DNA from: Neobacillus niacini
Lineage (GTDB): Bacteria; Bacillota; Bacilli; Bacillales; Cytobacillaceae
Assembly: GCF_019749295.1 (NCBI RefSeq)
Contig: NZ_JACWFG010000015.1
Location: forward strand, 86,578 to 150,577
Length of the DNA stretch: 64,000 nt
Direction: 5' to 3'
A program made the translations under genes and the position numbers. The stretch's first letter is position 1. Each line of letters begins with the position of its first letter. Under the pieces are notes generated by a model. It was given only the letters and a program-made list of their open reading frames with translations. It was not told where the DNA came from and did no database searches. Positions 7,411 through 15,663 of this stretch are shown one piece after another.

Positions 7411-8490
7411 TTGTTTACTAATAAACTGACAGGACTTTTAAAAATTGAGCACCCCATTATCCAAGCTCCCATGGCGGGAGGTATCACGACTTCAAAATTA
7501 GTTGCAGAGGTTTCAAATGCTGGAGGTCTTGGAATGATTGGGGCAGGCTATATGACTCCCGCTCAGATTCGAGACCAAATTAAGGAAATTAAGCAGCTAA
7601 CAAAAAAGCCATTTGGCATTAATTTATTTGTTCCTAACGATTTTTCTTATACAGAAAACGAAGTAAACAAGGCCAATCAGCTATTACAGCCCATTCGAAA
7701 TCACCTGCAAATACACCATGACCACACAATAGATCTCCCAACAAGTGATCAAATTATTAAAACATTTAATGAACAAATCAAAGTTGTCATCGAAGAAAGA
7801 ATTCCAGTTTGCTCCTTTACATTTGGTATTCCTTCTGAAGAAGTCATTGCTGACTTAAGAAGGAATGATGTTATTCTGATTGGAACAGCTACAACTGTAG
7901 AGGAAGCCATTGAAGTTGAAAAATCAGGAATGGATATGGTTGTGGTGCAGGGCAGTGAAGCAGGAGGACATAGAGGGAACTTTATTTCTGAAAGTCATAA
8001 TAGTTTAATAGGCTTAATGTCATTGATTCCACAAATTGTCGATCATGTCAGCATTCCCGTTATTGCTGCTGGAGGTATTATGGACGGGCGAGGATTAACG
8101 GCTTCTCTCTGCTTGGGTGCAATGGGTGTCCAAATGGGTACTGCTTTCTTAACATGTATCGAAAGCGGTGCACAACAGAAGTACAAGGAAGCGATCCTGC
8201 ATGCTAGCGAGGACCAGACAGTCTTAACCCGAACATTTTCCGGCAAATGGGCAAGAGGGATTAAGAATAAGTTTATTGTAGAAATGGAGAAATATGAAGA
8301 TGTATTACCTGAATTCCCTGTTCAAAACACACTTACTCAACCGATAAGAAAGGCATCTTCTTCTCAACAAAACGCAGACTATCTATCACTTTGGTCCGGT
8401 CAAAGTCCTAGATTAGCAAAAACACAAAGTGTTAGAGTGCTATTTAATACGATTTTAACTGAAGCTAAAAACATCCAGAATAACTTATAG
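7411..8490 (+). CDS. Nitronate monooxygenase / FabK-like flavin enzyme
   Basis: A TIM-barrel FMN enzyme of the 2-nitropropane dioxygenase/enoyl-ACP-reductase II superfamily. The N terminus HPIIQAPMAGGITTSKLVAE and the flavin-phosphate motifs GSEAGGHRG (about 190) and AAGGIMDGRGL (about 220) are characteristic. I choose TTG 7411, 6 bases after CGAGGTG, giving 359 residues; a GTG three codons earlier overlaps that site. The substrate cannot be fixed: nitronate oxidation is the usual annotation for B. subtilis YrpB-type relatives. It stands alone, closed by a strong terminator. Confidence 0.87.
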   Translation: MFTNKLTGLLKIEHPIIQAPMAGGITTSKLVAEVSNAGGLGMIGAGYMTPAQIRDQIKEIKQLTKKPFGINLFVPNDFSYTENEVNKANQLLQPIRNHLQIHHDHTIDLPTSDQIIKTFNEQIKVVIEERIPVCSFTFGIPSEEVIADLRRNDVILIGTATTVEEAIEVEKSGMDMVVVQGSEAGGHRGNFISESHNSLIGLMSLIPQIVDHVSIPVIAAGGIMDGRGLTASLCLGAMGVQMGTAFLTCIESGAQQKYKEAILHASEDQTVLTRTFSGKWARGIKNKFIVEMEKYEDVLPEFPVQNTLTQPIRKASSSQQNADYLSLWSGQSPRLAKTQSVRVLFNTILTEAKNIQNNL

Positions 8491-8495
8491 AAATT

Positions 8496-8531
8496 GAAGC
8501 AATTCTTCCATACCGAAGAATTGCTTTTTTT
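8496..8531 (+). terminator. Terminator of the nitronate monooxygenase gene
   Basis: AGCAATTCTTC pairs with GAAGAATTGCT around a 6-base loop, followed by a run of Ts. Confidence 0.85.
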
Positions 8532-8646
8532 ATAGAATGATATGTTTTTTTTTGCGATAAAAGGAAAAAATAGCTATTAATACGTTACTTTTTTCCTAAA
8601 ACACGAACATTCAAACAAAAACACTATAATAATATTCACCTTTTTG

Positions 8647-8675
8647 TTGACCACCTTTTATAAGTTTGTTATATT
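8647..8675 (+). promoter_or_regulatory. Sigma-A promoter of the riboswitch transcript
   Basis: TTGACC at 8647-8652 and TATATT at 8670-8675 are separated by 17 bases. The expected start near 8682 lies about 20 bases before the purine aptamer. Confidence 0.7.
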
Positions 8676-8702
8676 AACAAAGTAATAATCATAGATAACG
8701 AT

Positions 8703-8772
8703 ACTCGTATATACTCGGTAATATGGTCTGAGTGTTTCTACCTGGTTCCCAATAATGAACTAGACTACGAGT
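8703..8772 (+). promoter_or_regulatory. Guanine-type purine riboswitch aptamer
   Basis: P1 is ACTCGTA (8703-8709) with TACGAGT (8766-8772). P2 CTCGG/CTGAG closes the L2 loop containing AATATGG. J2/3 carries the invariant TTTCTACC, and P3 is TGGTTC/GAACTA. The specificity base in J3/1 is C (GACTACG), which reads guanine/hypoxanthine rather than adenine in this family. CTAGACTA (8760-8767) is complementary to TAGTCTAG (8859-8866). Ligand binding should thus free the latter for the downstream terminator, making it an OFF switch. Confidence 0.9.
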
Positions 8773-8853
8773 TAAAGTAATATGGTCCAGACTTTCTGTC
8801 TGATGCCATGAGATAATTTAGTGATTTTTGCTTCATTATTTTATACTTTAACT
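8770..8853 (+). promoter_or_regulatory. Second three-way-junction-like structure in the riboswitch leader
   Basis: AGTTAAAGTA (8770-8779) pairs perfectly with TACTTTAACT (8844-8853). It encloses a 5 bp hairpin CAGAC/GTCTG (8788-8802) and a 10 bp helix (8808-8817 with 8835-8844, two G-T pairs, sharing its last base with the closing helix). The first helix is followed by ATATGGTC, repeating TAATATGGTC of the aptamer loop. It lacks the TCTACC core, so it is not a canonical purine aptamer. It shares three bases with P1 of the aptamer. Confidence 0.45.
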
Positions 8854-8859
8854 TTCGAT

Positions 8860-8903
8860 AGTCTAGGGTGGCAGGAATGTTCCTGTACGTTCTAGACTTT
8901 TTC
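8860..8903 (+). terminator. Riboswitch expression-platform terminator
   Basis: AGTCTAG (8860-8866) pairs with CTAGACT (8892-8898), with an inner GCAGGAA/TTCCTGT stem and a T-run. The 5' arm can alternatively pair with the aptamer's CTAGACTA (8760-8767), a classic antiterminator/terminator switch. Confidence 0.85.
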
Positions 8904-8960
8904 CCTTTGGGACCATTTAGGGGAGAGTGTACACAACTAGAAAAAGGGGAGAGATTATTG

Positions 8961-9833
8961 ATGAAAAACAAAATGTTTAAGAAAATTGTTTCAGTCACAG
9001 CTATTTCCACTATGTTATTGGTGGCAGGTTGTAATTCCACTGATTTAAAAGAAACAAAAGCAAAGAGTGCCGAGAGAACGATTATTATTCAAGGTCCAAT
9101 GCCCATTGAAGCAGAATATTTTGCCGATAAATTAGAAAAAGTGAAAATCGAAAAATCAGGAAACTTTGTTTTCTATAAAGGGACGCTTAACGATTACCCT
9201 GTCATTGTAACGAAAACAGGGAAGGGAATGGAAAATGCAGCAGCTGCTACAGCATTGGCGATTGAAAAATATGACCCGATCGCGATCATCAATCAAGGTA
9301 CTTCCGGCGGTCATGATCCGAATCTAAATGTATTTGATATTGTACTAGGGGAAAGAACGACAAATATCGGTTCATTAAAAACAGAGAATATGGATGAAGG
9401 CCAAGGAACTGATCCCACTACATGGATCCCAATGGATTTAATGGCATCAGAAGGAAGCGGTTCTGACGCGAGTGCGAACAAAGTCCGTTACTATGAGGGA
9501 GATAAGGAATTACTTGCCGCAGCCAATGCAGTTAAAGACACGTACACGAAGGGGAAAGTTGTCGAAGGTACAATTGGTTCAGCAGACTTTTGGAATAGTG
9601 AAGTAGATAGAATTAAATGGATTCACGAGGTTTATGGTACCTCTGTAGAAGAAATGGAAGGTGCCTCAGTTGCACAAATTGCTGATGCTTATGATGTAGC
9701 ATTCTTAGGGATTCGAATTCTATCAAATAATAAAACAAATGGCGGCACTTACGATCCGGGTACAGCGGAAGCGAATCAAAAATACGTTTATGAAGTTGTA
9801 AAAGAATATATTTCAATGAAAAAAAGTAAATAA
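8961..9833 (+). CDS. Lipoprotein of the nucleoside phosphorylase / MTA-SAH nucleosidase fold
   Basis: ATG 8961 follows AAAGGGGAG; upstream frame belongs to the riboswitch leader. The 290-residue product has a lipoprotein signal with lipobox LVAGC and then a PNP_UDP_1-type domain. AAAATALAIEKYDP and IINQGTSGGHDP correspond to the family's glycine-rich substrate region, and EEMEGASVAQIA matches the conserved purine/ribose-binding MEGAA-type motif near residue 236. It is predicted to sit on the outer membrane face and split or phosphorolyse purine nucleosides. Control by a guanine-type riboswitch fits purine salvage. The exact substrate is inferred. Confidence 0.85.
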   Translation: MKNKMFKKIVSVTAISTMLLVAGCNSTDLKETKAKSAERTIIIQGPMPIEAEYFADKLEKVKIEKSGNFVFYKGTLNDYPVIVTKTGKGMENAAAATALAIEKYDPIAIINQGTSGGHDPNLNVFDIVLGERTTNIGSLKTENMDEGQGTDPTTWIPMDLMASEGSGSDASANKVRYYEGDKELLAAANAVKDTYTKGKVVEGTIGSADFWNSEVDRIKWIHEVYGTSVEEMEGASVAQIADAYDVAFLGIRILSNNKTNGGTYDPGTAEANQKYVYEVVKEYISMKKSK

Positions 9834-9844
9834 GCAGACAAAGA

Positions 9845-9881
9845 AAATGCGTTTCTACATTAGTAGAAACGTATTTTTTTG
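9845..9881 (+). terminator. Terminator of the nucleosidase-like gene
   Basis: AATGCGTTTCTAC with GTAGAAACGTATT (one wobble), then a run of seven Ts. Confidence 0.85.
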
Positions 9882-9943
9882 GTTAGGTTTAAGGAAGAAT
9901 TCCTATCTTTAAACTGGATATCCTATGAGCAGGAGGGATAATC

Positions 9944-11167
9944 ATGGCATATCGGGTTTTATTACTAGTCATCTTCATATGTTTTCAGTTCTCAACAACA
10001 ATGGTCAGTGCAGAAGTACCACTCTCTGCAGCCTTTATTCGCGACCACCAGCTTTGGATTAAACAAGGAGAAGATGAACTACAAGTGACAAAAGGACAAT
10101 ATGTGTATTCTCCGAAATGGTCCTATGATGGTCGTTTCATCGCTTATATTGATAGTGCTGAACAAGGAGAGAAATCGCAATTATTCATTTATGATACAAA
10201 AGCAAAGGAAAGCTACAAGCCTTATGTAAGTATACAAACATCTAACTTTAAATGGTCACCAGTAAAAAATCAACTAGCCTATACTTCAGGCGGAGTATTG
10301 AATGTTACGAAAACCAAGGAGGGCAGACCGCTGGGTTTTGAAAATGTCTCTTTAGGTGTTAGTGATTTTGACTGGTTCCCAAATGGAAGAGAATTTATTG
10401 TTTCCTCACACGCAAATTTGCTGCCTACAGGATGGGGTCCTGTTCAGTTATTTAGGATTCCAGTGGATGCAAATCTTAATGGTAATAAAATGAGAGATTT
10501 CTACACGATTCAAAACAATACGTCTGATTTGTTTGGTATTTCTGCAGATTATTTTAAGTGGAGTTTTGATGGAAAATGGGTTAGTTTTTTAGCTACACCT
10601 ACAGCATCCTGGTCAAACGATAGTAATACATTATGTGTTCTAACGTCTGAGGGAGAGCGATTTCATAAAATAGGAAATATGCTGGGCTATAAAGACTGGA
10701 TGAAGTGGGCGCCATCAGCTAATCAACTTGCTTATATTTCCGGAGAAGGCAGATTTTTCGTAGACAATAAGATGTCAAAGATAGCTGAAATGCCAAGTGC
10801 TGTTCAACAAAGGGAATATACACCTAAAGGATTTGTAGACCTTGATTTAGAGTGGTTTTCCCCTGACAAGGTAATCGTAGCTCGTGCAAAAGAGAACAAG
10901 GAGTGGAAGGAGGGACCTGTTCCAACTATGTTTACCGCTCTTTATGCGATAAATATTAAATCGGAGGAACAGCAGCAGGTTACTTTTCCAAAAATGAACG
11001 AGTTCGATGTTGACCCCCAGGTAGTTGAATCCCACCTTATATGGTTTCGAAAAGAAGAGAAGGAAGATATGGGGAATGTATGGATAAAGGATTCATTAAC
11101 AAGTCAAGAGAATATATGGCTTAAGGACGTTGATTCAGCACCCATTTTTCAAAGAAATAGTGAATAA
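9944..11167 (+). CDS. Secreted TolB-like beta-propeller protein
   Basis: 407 residues, starting at an ATG behind AGGAGGG. A signal peptide (MAYRVLLLVIFICFQFSTTM then SAE) precedes repeated propeller strands of the TolB/WD40-like kind. These include YSPKWSYDGRFIAYI, FKWSPVKNQLAYTS, FDWFPNGREFIVS, FKWSFDGKWVSFL and KWAPSANQLAYIS, each with the W-S-D-G turn. It presumably acts outside the membrane as a binding scaffold; no catalytic domain is fused. Monocistronic. Confidence 0.8.
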   Translation: MAYRVLLLVIFICFQFSTTMVSAEVPLSAAFIRDHQLWIKQGEDELQVTKGQYVYSPKWSYDGRFIAYIDSAEQGEKSQLFIYDTKAKESYKPYVSIQTSNFKWSPVKNQLAYTSGGVLNVTKTKEGRPLGFENVSLGVSDFDWFPNGREFIVSSHANLLPTGWGPVQLFRIPVDANLNGNKMRDFYTIQNNTSDLFGISADYFKWSFDGKWVSFLATPTASWSNDSNTLCVLTSEGERFHKIGNMLGYKDWMKWAPSANQLAYISGEGRFFVDNKMSKIAEMPSAVQQREYTPKGFVDLDLEWFSPDKVIVARAKENKEWKEGPVPTMFTALYAINIKSEEQQQVTFPKMNEFDVDPQVVESHLIWFRKEEKEDMGNVWIKDSLTSQENIWLKDVDSAPIFQRNSE

Positions 11168-11247
11168 TTTTAAATTGATGCACAAATTATGTGAATAATC
11201 ATATAGTAGCTTCTGTGAGAATTTTTTTTGGAAGGAAGTTTGTACAG

Positions 11248-11379
11248 ATGAAAGACATCCAATTAACAACTAAAAATGATGGCAACCATGGAGGAAACGG
11301 TTATAAAATTATCGAGATAAACGTAAGTGATCCATCTGAAAATACTTTTGCCGTAGTGACTCCTATAAAAATGAAATAA
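11248..11379 (+). CDS. 43-residue hypothetical protein
   Basis: ATG 11248 lies 9 bases after GGAAGGAAG; the earlier ATG at 11191 in the same frame has no ribosome site. The product is short and polar (MKDIQLTTKNDGNHGGNGYK, then IIEINVSDPSENTFAVV). No domain recognised. A G-T-rich hairpin terminator follows. Confidence 0.5.
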   Translation: MKDIQLTTKNDGNHGGNGYKIIEINVSDPSENTFAVVTPIKMK

Positions 11380-11453
11380 GAGATCTATGTTTTAATATAC
11401 GGGAATGGATTAACTGATAGTAAATTAATACGAATTGTATTATCAACCGAACG

Positions 11454-11479
11454 AGGCTGCCAGCATGGTGGTCTTTTTC
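11454..11479 (+). terminator. Weak terminator
   Basis: AGGCTGCC pairs with GGTGGTCT through several G-T pairs around a 5-base loop, followed by TTTTT. Confidence 0.5.
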
Positions 11480-11585
11480 TATGGTATATATCGTATAGGT
11501 AGTTTAGAAGAAATGATGAATTTACCCCTTAAAACAACGTATAATGAATACAACAAAATTTCTGAATAACCCTATAGGAGGATTT

Positions 11586-12650
11586 ATGTCGAAAAAGAAA
11601 ATTGTCTTTACAGGTGGTGGATCGGCAGGGCATGTAACGCCAAATCTGGCCATTATTAATGAGTTGAGTAAGGATTGGGAGATCTTTTATATTGGTTCTA
11701 AAAAAGGGATTGAAAAGGAATTAATACAAAAAATAAACATTCCTTATTATGGGATAAGCAGTGGGAAGCTTAGAAGATATATTGATTTTGAAAATTTTAT
11801 TGATATGTTTAGAGTGATAAAAGGTTGTTTTGAAGCAAGAAGGATTCTTAGAAAAATAAAACCTACTTTACTTTTCTCTAAAGGAGGGTTTGTGTCAGTT
11901 CCTGTCATCTTAGCTGCTAAGTCCTTACGTATCCCTATTTTTATACATGAAAGTGACATGACACCAGGATTAGCTAATAAAATTTCTCAAAGATTTGCAA
12001 CAAGGATTTTCACCTCATTTGAAGAAACAAAAGCATTCTTTCCCGAACTGATAACAACTGCTATCGGTTCTCCGATTCGAAAGGAGATTTTAAGCGGTTC
12101 CGCAGAAAAAGGAAGAGCGTTTCTAGGATTCGATAAAAAACGTCCAATTATAACGATTATGGGTGGAAGTTTAGGTGCTAGAAAAATAAATGAAGTAGTC
12201 CGAGAATCGTTGAAAGAACTAACTGAACATTTCCAGGTTGTTCATTTATGCGGAAAAAATAATAGAGATGATTCTTTAGCTAATTATCCTGGGTATAGAC
12301 AATTTGAATATGTACATGATGAGTTATCAGATATATTGGCTGCTACTGAGATGGTTATTACGAGGGGCGGTTCAAATGCAATCTTTGAATTTCTAGCTCT
12401 AAATATTCCTATGCTTATTATTCCATTAGGTTTAGATCAAAGTCGAGGAGACCAGATTTTAAATGCACGGGCATTTCAAGATAAGGGATACTCCCTAACT
12501 CTTGAAGAAGAGAAGCTTACTAGTAAAACCTTGATGGAATATGTAGATAACGTCCACTCTAACAGTAATAAGTTCAAGAAGAATATGAAAGATTCTAAGA
12601 AGGGTGAAGCCATTCAATTACTGATATCTGAAATAAATAAGGTGAACTAA
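11586..12650 (+). CDS. murG: MurG-type lipid II GlcNAc transferase, stand-alone paralogue
   Basis: MurG adds GlcNAc from UDP-GlcNAc to lipid I, giving lipid II on the inner membrane face. The 354-residue product starts at ATG 11586 behind TAGGAGGA; 14 in-frame codons upstream lack a site. It shows the N-terminal GGGSAGHVTPNLAI loop, HESDMTPGLANK, the glycine-rich GGSLGARKIN loop of the C-domain and ITRGGSNAIFEFLALNIPML for nucleotide-sugar binding. No murein-cluster gene is adjacent, so this is probably the second MurG seen in several Bacillus species. It has its own promoter region. Confidence 0.92.
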   Translation: MSKKKIVFTGGGSAGHVTPNLAIINELSKDWEIFYIGSKKGIEKELIQKINIPYYGISSGKLRRYIDFENFIDMFRVIKGCFEARRILRKIKPTLLFSKGGFVSVPVILAAKSLRIPIFIHESDMTPGLANKISQRFATRIFTSFEETKAFFPELITTAIGSPIRKEILSGSAEKGRAFLGFDKKRPIITIMGGSLGARKINEVVRESLKELTEHFQVVHLCGKNNRDDSLANYPGYRQFEYVHDELSDILAATEMVITRGGSNAIFEFLALNIPMLIIPLGLDQSRGDQILNARAFQDKGYSLTLEEEKLTSKTLMEYVDNVHSNSNKFKKNMKDSKKGEAIQLLISEINKVN

Positions 12651-12832
12651 TTACTGAAGAGTCCGATAATGGACTTAATCCTCGTTGTAATTGTGACAAC
12701 TTTATGAAATTGTGTCCTAGCATTAATAAACACATAAATATAGTGTTAATATGAGTAAGTTGGTGTGGGTTTTAACACAATTAACGAATGAAAAATTAGA
12801 CCTACATGAGTCAGGTTGAAAGGAGTCATATC

Positions 12833-13411
12833 TTGAAAAAAATCATCTTAATTTTGTTTTGTACTTTGATACTGTTACCTTCATTTGTTCATGCACACAC
12901 AAGTTTATCCTCTTCCAATCCAGCAGAAGGACAAGTGGTAAAAGAGGATCTTGAACAAATTATCCTTACTTTTGGTACCCCGATTGAGGTATTAAGCACC
13001 ATGGATTTGGTGAAGGATGGAAATGTCATCCCATTAGAGGACATCAAAGTTGAAAATAAGCAATTACTTGGGACAATTGCAAAGCCATTAGAAAATGGAT
13101 CATACATAATTCAATGGAAAATTGTTGGGGAAGATGGTCATCCGATAAAAGGTGAAATCAATTTTGTAGTTGAGATGGCTCAAAATGGGCCAGAACCTAC
13201 ACCAGATACACCTGAGGAAACTGAAGCAAATAAAGAAGATAAAAATGAAAAAAATCAAATTGAACCCATGAAGGATGAACAAAATATCGCTTCTGATACA
13301 TCAGAAGAAAATGATGAACAAAATAATAACAGTATGTTAATTACAGTTTTTATTATTTTAATCGTTATATTTGGTATTGTTCTTTTGATGTTCACTCGGA
13401 AGAAGCGATAG
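12833..13411 (+). CDS. CopC-domain copper resistance protein, membrane-anchored
   Basis: TTG 12833 follows AAAGGAG; the ATG at 12806 lacks a site. The 192-residue product has a signal peptide ending HAHTSLSSSNPAEG, placing a His at the mature N terminus as in CopC/PcoC copper binders. A CopC beta-sandwich follows (IILTFGTPIE; WKIVGEDGHPIKGEINFVV), then an acidic linker and a C-terminal membrane helix with KKR end. The next gene is ycnI, 28 bases on, as in copper loci of Bacillus (ycnKJI). The YcnJ-type CopD membrane half is not present here. Confidence 0.85.
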   Translation: MKKIILILFCTLILLPSFVHAHTSLSSSNPAEGQVVKEDLEQIILTFGTPIEVLSTMDLVKDGNVIPLEDIKVENKQLLGTIAKPLENGSYIIQWKIVGEDGHPIKGEINFVVEMAQNGPEPTPDTPEETEANKEDKNEKNQIEPMKDEQNIASDTSEENDEQNNNSMLITVFIILIVIFGIVLLMFTRKKR

Positions 13412-13439
13412 GTAAATAGTGGAAGGGAAGATTTCTAAA

Positions 13440-14081
13440 TTGAAAAAAATGATAAGTTCATTGGTATTAATGCTCGCTGCATTTTCCGTTTTTGCTGGGA
13501 TTGCAAGTGCTCATGTAACGGTACTGCCTAAGGAAACAACTCAGGGAAGCTATGAAGTATTCACCGTTAGAGTTCCATCTGAGAATGAATCAGTATCGAC
13601 TACGCAAGTAAAAGTCGTAATTTCACCAGATGTAAATATCACTCGATTTGAACCAAAGCCAGGCTGGAAATATGAGCTAGAAAGAGATGGTTCAGATAAG
13701 ATAACAAGTGTAACATGGATTGCAGAAGGTAGCGGCCTAGCACCTACAGAGTTCGGGCATTTTAACATGCAAGGAAAAGTAGCTGACGGTGCAACTGAAA
13801 TTGTTTGGAAGGCTTACCAGATTTACCAGGATGGAAGCGTAGTAGAGTGGTTGGGTGCACAAGATGCAGAAAAACCTGCTTCAGTGACCATTGTTAATCC
13901 AAAACCAGCTGACGGTTCTGACGAACACCATAGTCCTGTTACACAAGAGGAAGACAAAAAGGAGCAAACCCACGAAGAAGTGAAAGAAACAACTAGCCCT
14001 TCGAATGCTCCACTGTATGTATCGATTGCAGCTCTAATTGCAGGGTTGTTAGCTCTTGTTATTTCACTTAAAAAAGCATAA
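13440..14081 (+). CDS. ycnI: YcnI-like DUF1775 copper-binding protein
   Basis: TTG 13440 behind GAAGGGA gives 213 residues; GTG 13419 is less well placed. The signal peptide ends ASAHVTVLPKE, so the mature protein starts with the His that, with a Trp, binds copper in characterised YcnI. The DUF1775 sandwich contains EVFTVRVPSENE, PGWKYELERDG and WKAYQIYQDGSVVEW. A charged His-containing tail and a C-terminal membrane helix complete it. It is co-directional with the CopC-like gene and closed by a terminator. Confidence 0.87.
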   Translation: MKKMISSLVLMLAAFSVFAGIASAHVTVLPKETTQGSYEVFTVRVPSENESVSTTQVKVVISPDVNITRFEPKPGWKYELERDGSDKITSVTWIAEGSGLAPTEFGHFNMQGKVADGATEIVWKAYQIYQDGSVVEWLGAQDAEKPASVTIVNPKPADGSDEHHSPVTQEEDKKEQTHEEVKETTSPSNAPLYVSIAALIAGLLALVISLKKA

Positions 14082-14091
14082 TTTTATCCTT

Positions 14092-14125
14092 AAAAGACAA
14101 GAAGTTTGATGTTCTTGTCTTTTTT
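14092..14125 (+). terminator. Terminator of the copC-like/ycnI unit
   Basis: AAAAGACAAGAA pairs with TTCTTGTCTTTT around an 8-base loop, followed by Ts. Confidence 0.85.
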
Positions 14126-14266
14126 CTTTAGAGGAGCAAAATAAAGCCTTATTATATTGACTAAAAAATCATAAATCTGTTAAAAAAATAGTAAAATCAA
14201 AAATTATAACATTTCATTAATAGGTGAATAGGATATCGTGATGAAAATTTGAAAGGAATGATCAAA

Positions 14267-14851
14267 ATGTACTATGTACCTTATTCATATCCCTATCCAT
14301 ATTCCAATCCCTATTACTACAATGTCCCAACGTATAATGTCTATAGACACCCTATTTATGGGGGATATCAAAATGAGTTAGATTATGCAAACCAATACGG
14401 ATACTGGCAATCCTTTAATACAGCAAGAAACATTGACATAAAAGATTATGGAAAAGAACCATTTGTCGTAAATATTGACGATGCTACACAGCAAAACAAT
14501 ACATTTCGTACAGCCTTATGGACAGGGGAGCATTTGCAGGTCACGTTAATGAGTATTAATGTTGGGGAAGACATTGGTTTAGAAAATCATCCAAATACGG
14601 ATCAATTCTTACGTGTGGAAGCGGGGGAAGGAATCGTTCAAATGGGTGACACACAAGATAATTTAACTTTCCAAGCACAAGTTTCGGATGATTTTGCCAT
14701 TATGATACCTGCTGGGAAATGGCATAATGTAACCAATACAGGAAATACCCCTCTGAAACTATATTCCATTTATGCACCGGCTGAACATCCATTTGGTACG
14801 GTTCATAGGACCAAAGCAGAAGCAATGGCTGCTGAAGGAAATCATGATTAA
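14267..14851 (+). CDS. Cupin-domain protein with Tyr/Pro-rich N terminus
   Basis: ATG 14267 lies 9 bases after AAAGGA; the longer frame from 14249 starts upstream of that site. The 194-residue product begins with a tyrosine/proline-rich segment (MYYVPYSYPYPYSNPYYYN) typical of spore-surface or matrix proteins. It continues as a single cupin: IGLENHPNTDQFLRVEAGEG is the first metal-binding motif region and IPAGKWHNVTNTG the second. The role is unknown; a coat-associated isomerase or binding protein is plausible. Confidence 0.82.
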   Translation: MYYVPYSYPYPYSNPYYYNVPTYNVYRHPIYGGYQNELDYANQYGYWQSFNTARNIDIKDYGKEPFVVNIDDATQQNNTFRTALWTGEHLQVTLMSINVGEDIGLENHPNTDQFLRVEAGEGIVQMGDTQDNLTFQAQVSDDFAIMIPAGKWHNVTNTGNTPLKLYSIYAPAEHPFGTVHRTKAEAMAAEGNHD

Positions 14852-14860
14852 ACCAAAAAG

Positions 14861-14884
14861 ATGCATCCGATTATTCGGATGCAT
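14861..14884. terminator. Shared hairpin terminator
   Basis: A perfect 10 bp stem, ATGCATCCGA/TCGGATGCAT, with a 4-base loop and an A-run on its left side. It best suits the minus-strand gene, whose stop codon lies inside it. Confidence 0.65.
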
Positions 14885-15083
14885 ACTTAATTATTCCATG
14901 TAAATAAACGGAGTATTCTCGCTGAACACATTCTCTTACCTTAATTTTTCCTTCACTTTCTAACTCTCCAACCCAACCTTCAATCTTTTTTTCATCCTCT
15001 TTTGAAGCTTTAGGAATCTCAGTTGAAAACAAATTACTTCGACTAGCATTACGCAGATTTTTTAATAAACCTATTTTATTCAT
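14871..15083 (-). CDS. 70-residue hypothetical protein
   Basis: Starts at an ATG behind AAAGGGG. The product is a charged small protein (MNKIGLLKNLRNASRSNLFS; KEDEKKIEGWVGELESEGKI) with no membrane helix. Its 3' end overlaps the terminator hairpin. Function unknown. Confidence 0.55.
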   Translation of the reverse strand: MNKIGLLKNLRNASRSNLFSTEIPKASKEDEKKIEGWVGELESEGKIKVRECVQREYSVYLHGIIKYASE

Positions 15084-15262
15084 TGGGCCAACCCCTTTAA
15101 CTAGTATTTCGACATTAAGTACGTTTTCTCCTTTGAATTCAGCTCAATATCTTAATTTATCTAAATTCTAATTTTCATAGAAAGTTGAGTTTATTTCAAT
15201 TTTGAAAAAATTACTCTAAAATTAAGTAAGGAAATAACCTTCAACCAAAAAGGAGTGTTGGA

Positions 15263-15556
15263 ATGCAAGCCTCTGATAAAAATTTGAAAATCTGCAAAAA
15301 AGGGCACAAATTTTACAAAAGCAGTGATTGTCCAAGCTGTCCGACATGTGAGTCAGAACGAAAACCTGAAAGTGGGTTCCTTACAGTGCTCTCAGCACCT
15401 GCAAGACGTGCATTGGAACACAATGGAGTCACCTCTTTACAGAAGCTATCAACGTGTAGTGAAAAGGAGATATTAAAATTTCATGGAATGGGACCGGCTT
15501 CCTTACCCAAACTCAGGTTAGCTTTGGAGGAAGAAGGACTATCTTTCAGAGACTAA
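15263..15556 (+). CDS. Zinc-ribbon / RNA polymerase alpha C-terminal-domain-like protein
   Basis: 97 residues starting at an ATG behind AAGGAGTG. Residues about 11-30 carry KICKKGHKF and CPSCPTC, a small zinc ribbon. Residues about 40-95 (LSAPARRALEHNGVTSLQKL, then FHGMGPASLPKLRLAL) match the helix-hairpin-helix fold of the RNA polymerase alpha CTD. It could bind DNA or other alpha-CTD contacts. It is a stand-alone gene, and no target is evident. Confidence 0.8.
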   Translation: MQASDKNLKICKKGHKFYKSSDCPSCPTCESERKPESGFLTVLSAPARRALEHNGVTSLQKLSTCSEKEILKFHGMGPASLPKLRLALEEEGLSFRD

Positions 15557-15626
15557 TCATGGTATTAGGCGTTTGTTACTTATCAAAATTTTGAATGTTG
15601 GCTATAAAAGGGGACATAATCGTAAA

Positions 15627-15648
15627 CCCCAAAGCACAAGCTTTGGGG
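15627..15648 (-). terminator. Terminator for the minus-strand acetyltransferase
   Basis: CCCCAAAGC/GCTTTGGGG with a 4-base loop and AAA on the left, read as Ts on the minus strand. Confidence 0.65.
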
Positions 15649-15663
15649 TGGACTGCTGCTATA

